Shown: positions 26,049 through 38,100 of the stretch, piece by piece | How positions within the stretch are numbered: the stretch's first letter is position 1 | Layout: each line of letters starts with the position of its first letter | Assembly: GCF_028453695.1 (NCBI RefSeq) | Contig: NC_135781.1 | Coordinates: 10,415,640-10,479,639 of the forward strand | Direction: 5' to 3' | Length of the DNA stretch: 64,000 nt | DNA from: Augochlora pura | Lineage: Eukaryota; Arthropoda; Insecta; Hymenoptera; Halictidae | Notes under the pieces: model-generated | Seen by the model: only the letters and a program-made list of their open reading frames with translations | Databases searched by the model: none | What the model was told of the DNA's origin: nothing | Position numbers and translations under genes: made by a program

Positions 26049-27429
26049 TACTTACATTATTTTTATTATATTAATGTGAAGATATATCGGTATCGTTTCT
26101 ATAACTCAATGAGCGATGAGTATAACTTTAATGTCGCCTATGTTTATTGTACTACATAAGTGCGTTCTGCGAACGAATAAAAACAATGCTACATGACTGG
26201 ACTGTTCCGTTATGCATCTTCGGAAAACTCTCCTGGTTACAAGCGAAGGTTACCACTGCAACGAAGGTCGCATTGCTTTTTGAATCACGGAGTGTTCGGA
26301 CAGATTGGGAATCGTATTTCTGGGCGTGGCTCCTATAATCGGGACAGAACCACAGCAGAAATTTATCGAGTATACAGTCTCTTCCGGACCATTAAGTGCA
26401 TCAGATTTTTTCCACGCGGAAGCGTACGGTGCCCACGCTATGTTTTCAACGTAGTGGAGATTAGCGCATGCTCTGACGTATTTTTCTTCACCAAATGGCC
26501 TGTGACTAGAGGAAAGACACCCCGGGCAAGCTCAATTCAAATGCATCGCGAAGGTACAGTGTTTCATTAGATTTCCTATATTTTATTTAATCTTATTTCT
26601 GGAAGATGTCTTTTCTATGTGAGAATTTCTTCATATATGCCATAAAAGGGGAGGGTATGTTCGATTCCTATTTCATTAAATTGCGAGAGATCTATTGATG
26701 ATTTTTCAGAAATATTTATAGCAACTTAAAATGAAATTAAAAATCTGAAGTGAGTTATTCTCCCTCGGATCGTCGATTTTTCTAAAGGAATTGTTTATTA
26801 ATTGCAAGAAATAGTGGATCAAAATTTATTTGAATAATTGCAAACAGAACAGAACTAATTCGAAATTACTTAAACGACCAACCAGGGTCATTTAGTATGA
26901 ATTCGGCTCGGCTTAGGGGTAGTGTTTCAGATCAAAGAGCAAGGGAAACCAATGAAAGTCTCCCGAGTTTTAACCCTTAACGTAAAGCAAAGAGGTAAAC
27001 CGAGGCCTGCGTTGATTATCAGATGTCTTGAACAACCCTGGATAATCTAACTTGCAGAGGAACACGTCAAAGTGCTAATTAATTAAATTTCAATTTCCGT
27101 TAAAAATAAAAATACTAGTATCTTTTAACTGTTGGTGCTGTAACGATGAAAACAGTTTGTAAAGTTTAAATAATGATTTTTTCCTGAGTTACATTTTATA
27201 TTATTAGAGAGTAATACTTGACTGTTACTGAAAATATTCTTACAAGAGCTAAATTTTTTCACAGTGTGCTCCCAATTTTGCTATATTATTCTGCTATATT
27301 TAATAACTTTTAGAGGTCGTTTGAAGTAGAATACTGTTTTAATTCTTCTACTATACATGTGAGTAATTACAGATCTACATATCAAGTAGTTTTATTGAAA
27401 GCTTTTGTATTTAATAATAATAATTATCA

Positions 27430-27847
27430 AGGTATTCGTCAAAGTAGAATACCACCCCCGAACTTTGAAATTCGTTTCTACCTTCAGTATGAATATTAAT
27501 AAAACCGTTGTGTGAAATAGTCTGATAATAAGTACATTTTAATAACACATCTAATAAATTAAGGATATGATTTTGCCTCTTTCGACAATCTTCAAGCTAT
27601 TCTCTGAAATGTATTTGCATCCCATGTCTTAGATCTGCTTTGGCGTGTGGTATATTGTTTCAAGTAAGATTTCAATCCCCAACTTGACAACTATTTCTAT
27701 CCTTTCAACAAGAATGTATGCGTGAAATATTTTCAGTAAGAACACATTTGAGCACAATGTCACCTAAATTAGCGGTATCCCTTCAACATCCCATGTCTAA
27801 CAATCTCCAAGCAATTTTCGGAAAAATATTTTCACTCCATATATTAG
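27430..27847. repeat. Two-copy degenerate duplication, about 215 bp unit
   Basis: The segment with GACAATCTTCAAGCTATTCT at about 27584 recurs as AACAATCTCCAAGCAATTTT at about 27799. Flanking words also recur in order (CCCCGAACTT / CCCCAACTT; TTTCTACC / TTTCTATCC; GAAATAGT / GAAATATT). A partial third copy may precede it near 27,310-27,360. Confidence 0.5.
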
Positions 27848-28304
27848 AACCATCTCCACGCCTATTACATAAACATTACCAGCAGAAAATATATTTGAAT
27901 CTTAAATAAATTTTGTAAATCAGCATCTGCGCGAAGTTTTCTCATAATCGTGACTCGATGGGTCCTCGTTCCCTCCAAAGGGCGTTCTGTATATACGTTC
28001 CTGGGGGTGGCTTTGGTCGCAGGCGCTGCGGTCGCACCGCCCTGGCCGGGCCGGGCTATTGCAGCAGCCCGGCGCGTCTGCTTCAGCCAGGATGTCGATG
28101 GCTCGCGTGGCGCGCCCTTCGGGGGGTGCCGAAGTGACTCCGGTGGCTCGTCTCGGTGGCTCGCCACGATTGATCGCGCGTCGTCGTCGTCCCTGAACCC
28201 GGCTCGAAAACACTTTCCATTGCAAGGTCGCTCAACAAGTTCCGGCCGTGTAGGCGGCCGGCCGACGATCGGGGCGGCCGCTATAAAGAGAAACAGAGAT
28301 AAAG

Positions 28305-28360
28305 AGGGAGAGAGAGAGAGAGAGGGGGAGAGGCAGCTCGAGAGGAAAAGAGAGAGAGAT
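28305..28360. repeat. (GA)n-rich tract
   Basis: Interrupted (GA)n immediately upstream of the CpG-rich first otopetrin promoter region. It creates spurious long frames on both strands. Confidence 0.85.
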
Positions 28361-28746
28361 TAATCGAAACACAACGCAGGAGAAACGAACGGCCGTACGA
28401 GCCCCTTCCGCGTTCGCGGGCGAGAGTTCGCACGCGCGCGACAGCCCGAGGAAAAAAAGGCCCGGTGCGGCCCGAAGCGTGGTGGATGCTCGCCGCCGCG
28501 TGCACTCGTGCGGTGTGCAGCCGAATGCACTGTGTGCTGGTGGATGCACTGACTGCTGTCTGCCAGGCTCCCGCGTGAACCCTCTTCAAGGCACGCACAC
28601 GGCGTGCGCTGCCAATCGCTACCGTTCTCGGTAGTCGCAGTCGGACACAGAGGTCAGAGGTTACTTGTGTTCGCGCGTTCCCAGAGAGTAGTGGGTGGCC
28701 GACGGTTTCGGTTTTGGTGGTAAAGTGGTCTGGTCCGCGGCCGGGC

Positions 28747-28785
28747 ATGGGACCGCGGAGGTTCCGTATGCCGGACACGAGGTGA
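28747..28785 (+). other. Upstream ORF before first otopetrin start
   Basis: A 12-codon frame starting ATGGGACCG and ending TGA at 28783-28785. It is in the same frame as the main ATG at 28816, so its stop also marks the limit of the main open frame. Confidence 0.4.
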
Positions 28786-28815
28786 CGCGGGTCCGCTGCC
28801 GGCCGCCGCGATCGG

Positions 28816-28919
28816 ATGTCCGCCGAGCGGGAGGGTAGGAGGGACCTAGAGCCGGTGGATGAAAGTGAAAACGAATTGGGGGATGAGCCGAAGATACGCT
28901 GCGTGGAGAACGGACGCCG
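28816..28919 (+). CDS. Otop: Otopetrin alternative first coding exon A
   Basis: ATG at 28816 opens a frame of 34 codons plus 2 nt to donor gtaaga. It encodes an acidic N-terminus (MSAEREGRRDLEPVDESENE ...). An in-frame TGA lies 33 nt upstream, so the start is well defined. The exon ends in phase 2, so it cannot join 35232 (phase 0) but fits 51380 exactly. It sits in a CpG-rich promoter-like island. Confidence 0.6.
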
Positions 28920-31900
28920 GTAAGAGACCCCATCGCTACCGATTATCATTGTGTCGTCCCTGCGTTTCTGTCGTTCCACCTTCATCGGATAAGGATGAAA
29001 AATCGCGCGAACTAGAAAATTGTTGTTGACAGCATTTCGCGGTATGCGAAATTCGCGGGTAGCAAATGTGGTCGGTGTCATGCCGGTGGATGAAAGTGAA
29101 AACGATTTCGAGGATGTTTCTCACTGTTACCATCCTGTTATCTATCTGCTGTTGGATATGCTATTCGCTTAAAATCCGGATCCGAAAAAGGTCGAAAATC
29201 GGGCGAGTCTGGAAATTAGGATAAACTGCATTTCTCGTTGCGATACCCGGTACCGAATGTCGTGACGCGAATCGTGCCGCGGTTGTTGTGCATATCGTAG
29301 TTCCTTAATTCCCTGGGTTAATTGCTGTTTCTACGATCTCGCCCTTCTGGCCAGCGACCCGGCGAGTGATTAGCAGTGCCCCGGTCTTTCTCGTGTCCAG
29401 ATAAAGTATTCAAAACTGGCTATCGACGTAGAAAGCCAATGAACTACCGGCGTGCATGAACCCCGATGGAAAACGCCGGACTTTCCCGGCACGCGATACC
29501 TGACGGGAAATCGTTGCTGCGGATCGCCGGGAAAAGCGTGAGGCTATATCACCTAGCCGGGCTAGATTGCACCGCCGAGGGTCCTGGAATAGAATCATCC
29601 TATCGATTTAACCACCGTGTTGGCTATTTAAAATGTTGACGATATGAAGGATCACTGACAGTGGTTACGTTGTGGGATTGTGAGACTTCCGGGTGTGTAT
29701 TATGAAAATCCCGCGCACCTGATGATGGGAATTGTCCTAGGACTATTCAGCGATCAGTTTTCGTAGCATAGCAAGTAAACATTTTTTATAGAAAGTTTTA
29801 GGAGATAACAAAGCTAGTTGAATCGACGCGGACATAATTTTTATTTTCGTGAACTGTTCTTGGCTCAGTCACACATTTTCGTATGTTAGGAGAACTAGAT
29901 CGTTTTGTTGAAGTCTTAGAAAGTGGTAAAGTAATTTGGTTCGAGTGTTTGGCTGGATCCACAATTTCACAACAACGCAAATTGTGTTGGGAAGTTTGTG
30001 TAGTATATGCAAAAGATATAACATGAAAATATCATTCTGATAATTTTTTACTGTTGTATATGAAATTTTGTGCAATGCTCGGTAATGATTTCTATGTTGT
30101 TTGGGCAATTACTTAACTACGTATGTGAGTCAAGGGTTGTTACTCTTTCAGATAAATGGCTGGATTGTCGCTAGGTTTATAATTAATTCTCGCGGTTGAT
30201 AAAACGAAAATGCTTCCTTTTTCGAGTTACATGATTAGGCTGCAATATATTATTATCCATAATTTATTCATATGATAACAGCGGCAGTGTTTTTGTTCGA
30301 ATTACATGACTAGATTGGATCTGTTCTATAATTTATGGTTGATTAGTGGATTGTGGATCTTTGTGCAAAAGGAAAATTAAAAAATGTATTTCTTCTCTAA
30401 TAATCCTTTTGCTGATTCCTTCGTGATTGCAATAAATTCATGTCAATGTAATGCAAATATTTTCCTTTTTCAAGATTCAGGGTTTTACTTAATTTAAATT
30501 ATAAACAATGGTGGATTACACTAATTTAAAATTTAGAATCAGTATGGTTAATAATACTGCTAATATTTTTCTTTTTCAAGATGCCAGGTTAGATCAACTT
30601 TATATCATTATTAATAACAAGTTGAAACAATGATATTCAATAACTTTTCTAGTTACTAAAACATAAGCATTTTTCTTTGCACACAACTCCATCACTCGCA
30701 ATTACCCATAATATTCTTACAACCTAAAAAAATAAATAGAAAATGTGTGGCTGCTACAAAAACTCGCCAGTTAATGTACAACCATCCAGATGCAATGCTT
30801 CCGGAATAATTGATGCAGAATTCTGTCGGAATAATTGAAAAGCTGCACGAAAAAAAACATTGGCATCGGATCTCCCGTTGCATTTTTCACGAGTCGAAAA
30901 GGGACAAAGTGTTCGAAGGAACGAGAAAGAGAATGGGGACGATAGCCGTGGGGACGAACCCACGAAATATTTCCGACTTGGTTCAGGCCCTGCAAAGGAT
31001 ACAGACCGTCTTACCCCACGTTATCTCTCCCACGCCCCGTAGAATTGCCGTAACGTGCACGGGGTGCCATTTGATGGAGAAATATTCGATGCCACGTACG
31101 AGAGCCATAAAACGTCCCTGCCACGGAAGGGTCCTAGGCGAAATGGCGTTCTGAAGCTAGTCCGTATAGGAAAAATGTTCATTGACGTTCGGTTCTCAAA
31201 ATTTCGTAGCTAGAAACAGCATTTTGGTTCAGTGACTTCGAAGATGAACATTCTGCAAAAGACGCGCCATCCTTTACATTTGCTAGGCCCCTCAAATTTT
31301 ATGCAAAATGTTCGCTAACTTTCTATAGAATGCACTAATCTTCGCGTAAATTCTCTTAGGGAACAAACTTATCCTCACCTCCCTCTTTTATTTATTCGAT
31401 CTGCTACGTCTGTCCAATTGTGGCTAAGCTGCAAGTCTTTATGCAAAACCTTAGTAGCTAACAAGAAATCTGTTGTCTCATCTCATTTCCTATCGGTGGT
31501 ATTCTGTATTTAATTTTGTCTTCGATAATTATATTTAAGGTGAATAATTGAAAGTTGTAGAAGAATGTCCCCAGTGTATTATAGTGCCGCGTGGAAACAT
31601 TTACAAACAACCGATGGCTCGTGGAATCGTTCGACGGGCTAAATCGTGGGCAAATTGCAAAAGAATTTGGTTCGGGAGACAAAAGAGATTTCGCGGTGGA
31701 ATCGGCGGCGTTCCAGGGAACATAACGAAACGGTCGAAGGGATATCCAATAATGGCTCCGGGGGTTCGTCTGCGGCTCAAGTTTAGTCGATGGGTAGGAC
31801 AGAATTCCGGGCGCATCGAAGTTCGTATTGTATCAAGGGTAAGGTTGTTTCAGCGAGGAGGCTCGTCTCGTTGTAATAGATCCGGTGCAAGCTCGCTTTT

Positions 31901-32049
31901 AGACGACATATCTTGTTACGGGGCGAACGAGACGCTTCTTCCAGTTCTCCGAAGACTTTGAGACAACGGGGATATAAGCCGTTAAGTGCATAAGTCTTGT
32001 CTCACCCGGAGAGTCGCGACGTCTCCTTTCGCGGTTGTTCTCTTCCTTC

Positions 32050-32101
<52 letters not shown>

Positions 32102-35100
32102 GTTGGTAGCTGTGAGGTTTAATTAAGTCGCGTGAAAGAAGATCGTTCGCGCGAACGAGATTTTTCCGCGTGTTCGATCCCGTGGGGAGCCGCGAGAACC
32201 GGCTGAGAGACGTCTCCTAGTTTTAATTAAAGTCACCCCGGCCGGGAGTCGCCTCTACGGCAATTAACTCGAAGACAAACGGGTCGGCCGATTGAATTTC
32301 CTAGCTTTAGTAATTAATTTCGACGTAACAGAGTCGCGCCTCGGCCCGATAATCTTGCCGACTGGCGTTCTACCTGCGGAGGAACGTTGCCAGAAGTTCC
32401 TGCCCTTTGCCAGTGATCCGTGCAATGTCGTAAATCTGCTGAAGGGAAACGGAAGGGTCGAACCAGGGTTTCCCTAAACATTAATTATTAAATAATTTAT
32501 TAACCGAGCCCCTTTTTCTGCTGTGAATTTGAGTACTGCTTTTACCTTAATGATTTTTAGCCTTTTTACTTTATATATTGTTTACCCTTTTGTACTTTAA
32601 TCATGACTTTGTGACTACCATAGTTCGAATCGGTAATCATATTGTTAGCATTCGATAAATATGGAAACATGCAGGTATCGGTAAATGCCTTTAATTTCAT
32701 AGCAACTTATGAATTTATAGTTTATATTCTCCTATAGTTGTGAGGACAATGGAGTACATTTAAAACACGAAGGATTGAAATAAAAATAATTTGCAAAAAC
32801 TTGGTCTTTTCTTCGTGATTATTTATGCAACGTAGCCCTTGAAATTATTGGATCATTAATAAGTTGTTAGATTTTCAAGTAAAAATCCAGACAAAGACCT
32901 TTTTATTTTTACACGATCTAGCTAAATGCGATTGACTAATTAATTCAATGATCTAAATTTAGTGTTACGTCTAAGATTCTCTAAAATTACTAAGATTTTC
33001 TTGACATAGTTTAATTATTATATATAGAAAACAACCGCTTTTTCTGCTTCCGAAAGACAAAGTCTATCCATCACAATCACGAAAACTAAGTAGTCGATGC
33101 AAAAGCTAGAAACAATCCGAAGTTAAAACCAACTTTGGTCTTTAAGAACCCCCATAGCAGATTCCCCGGATCAGTGTACGCGTAGGAGTCCAAGCAATAT
33201 TTTATGCATGTTTGCGCCCCGCGATCCGTTCTTTTAGCAAAGTTACGACTCCGCAGCTTCCCGGTGCTCGCTGCCGTTTCCCGAAGTCATTAACAATGCA
33301 CCGTCGGTGGTGAATCGAGCTCCAAAGAAGCGTCGAACCCGCGGGGGTGGTTAACACCCCCGTTGAAATCGGCACGCGGCTCGTTGACTCCGTACGACAG
33401 GACTGACATCCTTGTTTGCGAGCAAAACTAGCACGGCTAGCAGCAGAGGATGCAGGGGGGTAAAATTTTAATTCGAGCGAAAGTTTGATATTCAGAGATT
33501 CTGGAGTCGGCATTCACCGTCTCACGTACGACCACTCGGCGACTCGCCTTTCAACCGGGGCATTTTTGTTTCGCGCCGACGACCAAGGAACTCTTGTTCT
33601 TCTCTAGCCTGCAGTTCTTCTATCTCTTGTTTCTCTCCCGCCTGGTCGTTCTCTCGCGGGAGGAACAGAGACGAGAAAGAGAGAGAGAACGATAGAACGA
33701 GACGACGATCTGTCATTCAAGGACGATTCTTTCAGCCTGCAAACTCGGTGGATTGTGTGTGCAGGGCCACCCTCTTTAGAATTCCCCGACCGTGGAGCAA
33801 GAAGCTCGTAAAAGACAAAAGGGGGTTGGTAGCATCGCAGAGGAAGCGTTGGGGAAGGCGAAGCGCGAGCCAGAGAGAGGAGAGGAACCGAGGGAGACAG
33901 CCAGAGAACAGAGAAGAGGAACAGATAGATAAGAAAGATGGGAGAGAGCTCGCCGGATCTCAGCCTCCGGCTTCGCCGTGGCAGTTCCGACTCCAGGGAC
34001 TCCTACTACATGGACTTCGCACAGGTACAAAACCGCCTAGCTACCTCCAGCTGTTCCTTCGTCCTCAATAATCCTCGATAGATGGCTACCGTCGTAGTCG
34101 CCCGCTTGAAATATATATAAACTGGCGACTATGACACCACGTCAATGCTTCTGGTCAGAACGTACTTTTCGTCAGGATCCTACCGAGGATGATCCCCAGA
34201 CAACCCGTTGGAAGAACCACCAGACAAATGAGTCGACCTTCTCTCTTCTTGCTGGGTAGTTCAAAGGGTGCCAAGAAATGCTTGCTAGATGTTTTATGTG
34301 CAAAGTAAAATCCCTTACGTCAGGTCACAGAAGTTTGTTAATGGACTGCCTTCTTCCCATAAATTTGCCAATTACCTGGCGAATTTATTGCTGCGCGGCT
34401 TTCACGGATTTAATCTTGCTTGTCTTTAACTAACTTCTTGTTCTACATGAATTATAAAAGATGGGGAAGTATGATTTTAAATTGATACTTAAACTGATGA
34501 CTGCATGAGATTCACTGAATTTTATATTAGACGGAAGTTCTCGAGATTTATTCTGCATCTTTAATTAACTTCTTCCTGCACATCTAGAGGATCGAATCAA
34601 TCAAGACGAAATAAATATGATTTTAAAGATTTAGAATAAAAAATATAACCTCGATACAGTTGTTTGGAGAATAGATAGTTTATCGTCTGATGAATCTATG
34701 AGGTAGACTGAATTTATTGTTGGTCACAGTTGCCAATCAATATTGTCTGTCTTTAATTAAGTACTTCTTATACATTAAAAATAGTAAAATTATTTTTGAT
34801 AATAGAGCAATATGATTTTAAGTTGATACTTTATTCGAGTGATACTTTGTTCAATTTGAACCATTTGAGCAGTCAATTTGTTCAAAGTTATAATTGGATA
34901 TATTGAAAACAAGTGAAACGTGATCGAAATTATTATGCAACCTCACAGAATATTAAAGAAAACACTCGTTCCTCTTCTTGTGTTTTAGTATTTATTTAGA
35001 TCTCTTTACAGACAAATTAAAAATTTTGTGAGTTCGCCAGCTATCTCAGAGGGTCGTTCTAGAGATAAAAATACTCTTGTCCTGGAATTTATGATTGGGG

Positions 35101-38100
35101 ACGAACTGATTTTTATTTAGCGCGTTTTTTTTTGGTATCGCAGTAGATATTGATTTCATATGGAGACGAACAAAATGATAAACGTAAAACGTTACAGTGA
35201 ATTATGACTGATAAGTTCGTTCGATTTCCAGGGTATCGACTCGGACATCGAGGAGGTGACCCGTCCAGGGGACAACAACTCGGATCCGATGATGGACAAC
35301 CTCGAGGAGAACGGGAACGATCTTCCGCCTCCTATCGAGGACATCACGACGATCCCGGAAGAGGCGTCCGAAGAGCTGCGAGAGGAGGAGGAGGCCGCGG
35401 CCATGGAGGCAGCCCTTCGAACACCCGAGGGTCCCATAATTAACACTGAAGCGGAGAAACCGGCGCTGCAGCACCCTACGTCCCAGCTCTCCACGCTCGC
35501 GCCGCAAGAGTGAGTACGCAGAAATCCTCTGGAACGAAATTGCTAGTGCGCCACCGTACGAGACCGTCGTTACGGGGGTAATTTAATCCGAACCGACGCA
35601 AGAGGTTTCGGTTTTAATTGCAATCCCAGTTTCTTTTCCCTTTGCCGTTATCTCGAACTCCCAGAGGCCTCGTTTCGGCTATCTGGAAACACGAATTAGT
35701 TTAGCCTCGCGGCCCAGGGAGAGATCTCAGACAAGTAATGATTCTCCAATTTGAGAACACCCTCAGACCTTCCGGTGTTGGTCGTCAGCTTATAGGAACA
35801 GAAGGTTCGCGTTTAAATCCTCTAACTGTGAGCATAGTACTGGTCCCTTATCGCTATCGCTGGGAATCTCATTAATTAAGGAGCGTGAATTTCTCTTTGT
35901 TCTTTACGTAATTGTAGTGGATAAACGCTGCAAAGGTCAGAAAAGCAGCTTTCAAAGTGCAATATGATATCGTCTCGACATTAGACTTGGAATGAAAAAT
36001 TCATAAAATATTTTTAGTCTTGTTGAACTTGTAAAGTATACATCATGTTCGATTTGAAAATATTCCTATTTCCCTTGAATACGATTACTTCTATTAGAGT
36101 GCAACTTCGATTATGCGACTTATGTAAGATGACTTAAATGTTCTGATAAGGGAGCAGTCACTTTATTTATACTGACAAACTTTATTGAGTTACAGAGTAA
36201 ATTGTTTTCTATGCGAGTTACCTTAAATTGGATCTACTACATAACAAACGTATTTAGACCATAGAAATTTTTGAAATTGGAGGTTTGCGTAATTAAAATT
36301 CTATTTTACAATTATAATTCGATCTAAACTCTTGGATTGTCCACCGAAAAAACGTTCTCTTATAATTTTTGTACATTGCATTCGTTATTAATTTGCTTCG
36401 AGTCACGGTAAATCTTCACGAATTGTTCTACTGGTTGGAGGAATTTTATCGGTGGCAAAAGTTTGGAAGAACTTCCTCAATAACTCGAGTATTAATTTTT
36501 GTGGAAACCGTGGAAAGCTTAATTAAAACGGAGCCGCAATCTGGTAAAGAAAATTGCTCCTTGAGAATATAAGAGCTAATGTACAGCTTCAACACGGGCT
36601 TCTCTTTCTTTACTTTCTTTAAAGGCGATTTCGTGTGCTTCGAAACTTCAGGTTGCGCTGAATTAAAATCAACCGAGCGTTCTGAGTTACGTGACCAGAG
36701 TGCTGAGGTTCATGCAAATTTTTAATTGCGTCGACTGCTTTTCGTAGAAAACCGAGTTATTGGAAATATAATTCGCCTGTTACAGAAGGACACTAGCAAT
36801 CTGCATATTTAACTATTTACTGATTCGTGTAATTGATTTAATATTTTTTAAGAAAAAGTTTTTCGAAAGTATTGTGTACTTCAGGTAGATATTTAATATC
36901 GTGATGATAAGAAATCTAACAAATTATACATAAATACACAAAGAAGCAGCTCGTAAATAGTATGATTGAAAAAAAGCTGCGCATTATGTAACTAATAAAA
37001 TATGTACAAATTCGGACTAAAAAATACTATTTAAATGTAGCTAAACACTGTTATCAGTGCAATCAGTTATCCCGAGTGTTAATACATCCTTAAGGAAAAT
37101 CGTCTTCAGAGACGACCATGTCCAAGGAAGGTCTAAGGAGGGCTTCACACCTGAGCCGTGCGGTTTTCGATTATCCAGCGTTCCATGGCCAGAGGGAGCG
37201 TCTTGAGTTCTCAATTGACTGAAAAAAAGCTGCGGATAGAAAGCGTTTAAGGTTCAGAGGTCGTAATGAAGGAGTCGGGGACCGACGCGGCGGTGTTTAA
37301 CGTTGGTCTCGCCGAGCCGGGTGTTCCTTCCGCCTCGCGTTTCTTGGCAGGGCGATTCCCGGCAGCGTTAACGAATCCTCGTCTCGTTCAGACGTGGCTG
37401 GGGAAAAATGGCAGCGGTCTGGGTTAAGTAGGTGAACGAAATAAAGCCGTGGAATCGCGACGCCGTCGTAGTCGTCGGGGGGCAGGTTGGATTGAGAAGC
37501 GAAAAGGGGAGAAAATATTTCCAGCGCGCGATACGTCAGGAATCGCGCGTAATTGCGTCGCGAGAACTCGCGTGAGGATTGCGTGATCGCGTCGCAACAG
37601 TCGATCGCGCTATTAACACAATCAGGCGGCAGGAAGTCCGAATTATACCTTCGATAGCCGGATCGGACGTAAGGGAGACGAGCGATTTTTGAAATCGTTC
37701 TCGATCTAGACTGCTACCCTAATTGCGATCGCATTCCCTGCGAATTCAATCGACTTCAATCTAGAGACCAAGTGAGGGAATTACGAAGATTCGCAAGAAA
37801 GGGTGCAGTGATGTTCTTGACTTCCTTACGTTACGATTTTTTTCACAGCTACGTAGATTAGTACTTCTCTGTCGTTAACACTATGTTTACCGATCTCTCG
37901 TACACATACATAACCATTTTTACTAAATCGGTTTTGGAACATTGTAGGAGAAGTTGAAAAGTTAGTTGTACAAAATAGTATTACATTAAAATTATGCAAT
38001 GTATTTTTTGAACGTGAAATAGAAATCTTGAAAATCAAGTGTAAGAAACAAAAATTAAGTACGAATGTGTCTCTCTTTAAAAAAAATTTTAGCCAAATGA

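Larger units (their letters stand above)
25813..28304. other. Spacer VAMP7 to otopetrin
   Basis: VAMP7 3' UTR with an AATAAA-containing stretch near 26174, an (AT)n microsatellite at about 26014-26043 and a two-copy degenerate repeat at about 27430-27847. A 125-codon frame at 26193-26570 has no recognisable similarity. From 27,950 the sequence becomes CpG-rich, leading into the first otopetrin promoter region. Confidence 0.4.
28920..33937 (+). other. Otopetrin intron between promoters A and B
   Basis: Contains copy 2 of the 231-bp duplication, degenerate repeats at about 30,210-30,690 and a long (CT)n at 32047-32098. The frame at 31548-31961 (137 codons) has no recognisable domain and is not called. 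Confidence 0.45.

Noticed and set aside
26193..26570. 125-codon frame after VAMP7
   Set aside because: Cys/Arg/Phe mixture with no recognisable motif; sits in the VAMP7 3' UTR or spacer.
28281..29081. 266-codon minus-strand open frame
   Set aside because: Runs through a (GA)n tract and CpG-rich sequence opposite otopetrin exon A; composition is Arg/Ser/Pro-biased, with overlapping open frames on both strands and no domain.
31548..31961. 137-codon plus-strand frame
   Set aside because: Arg/Gly-rich, no domain, lies in an otopetrin intron without supporting splice or promoter signals.
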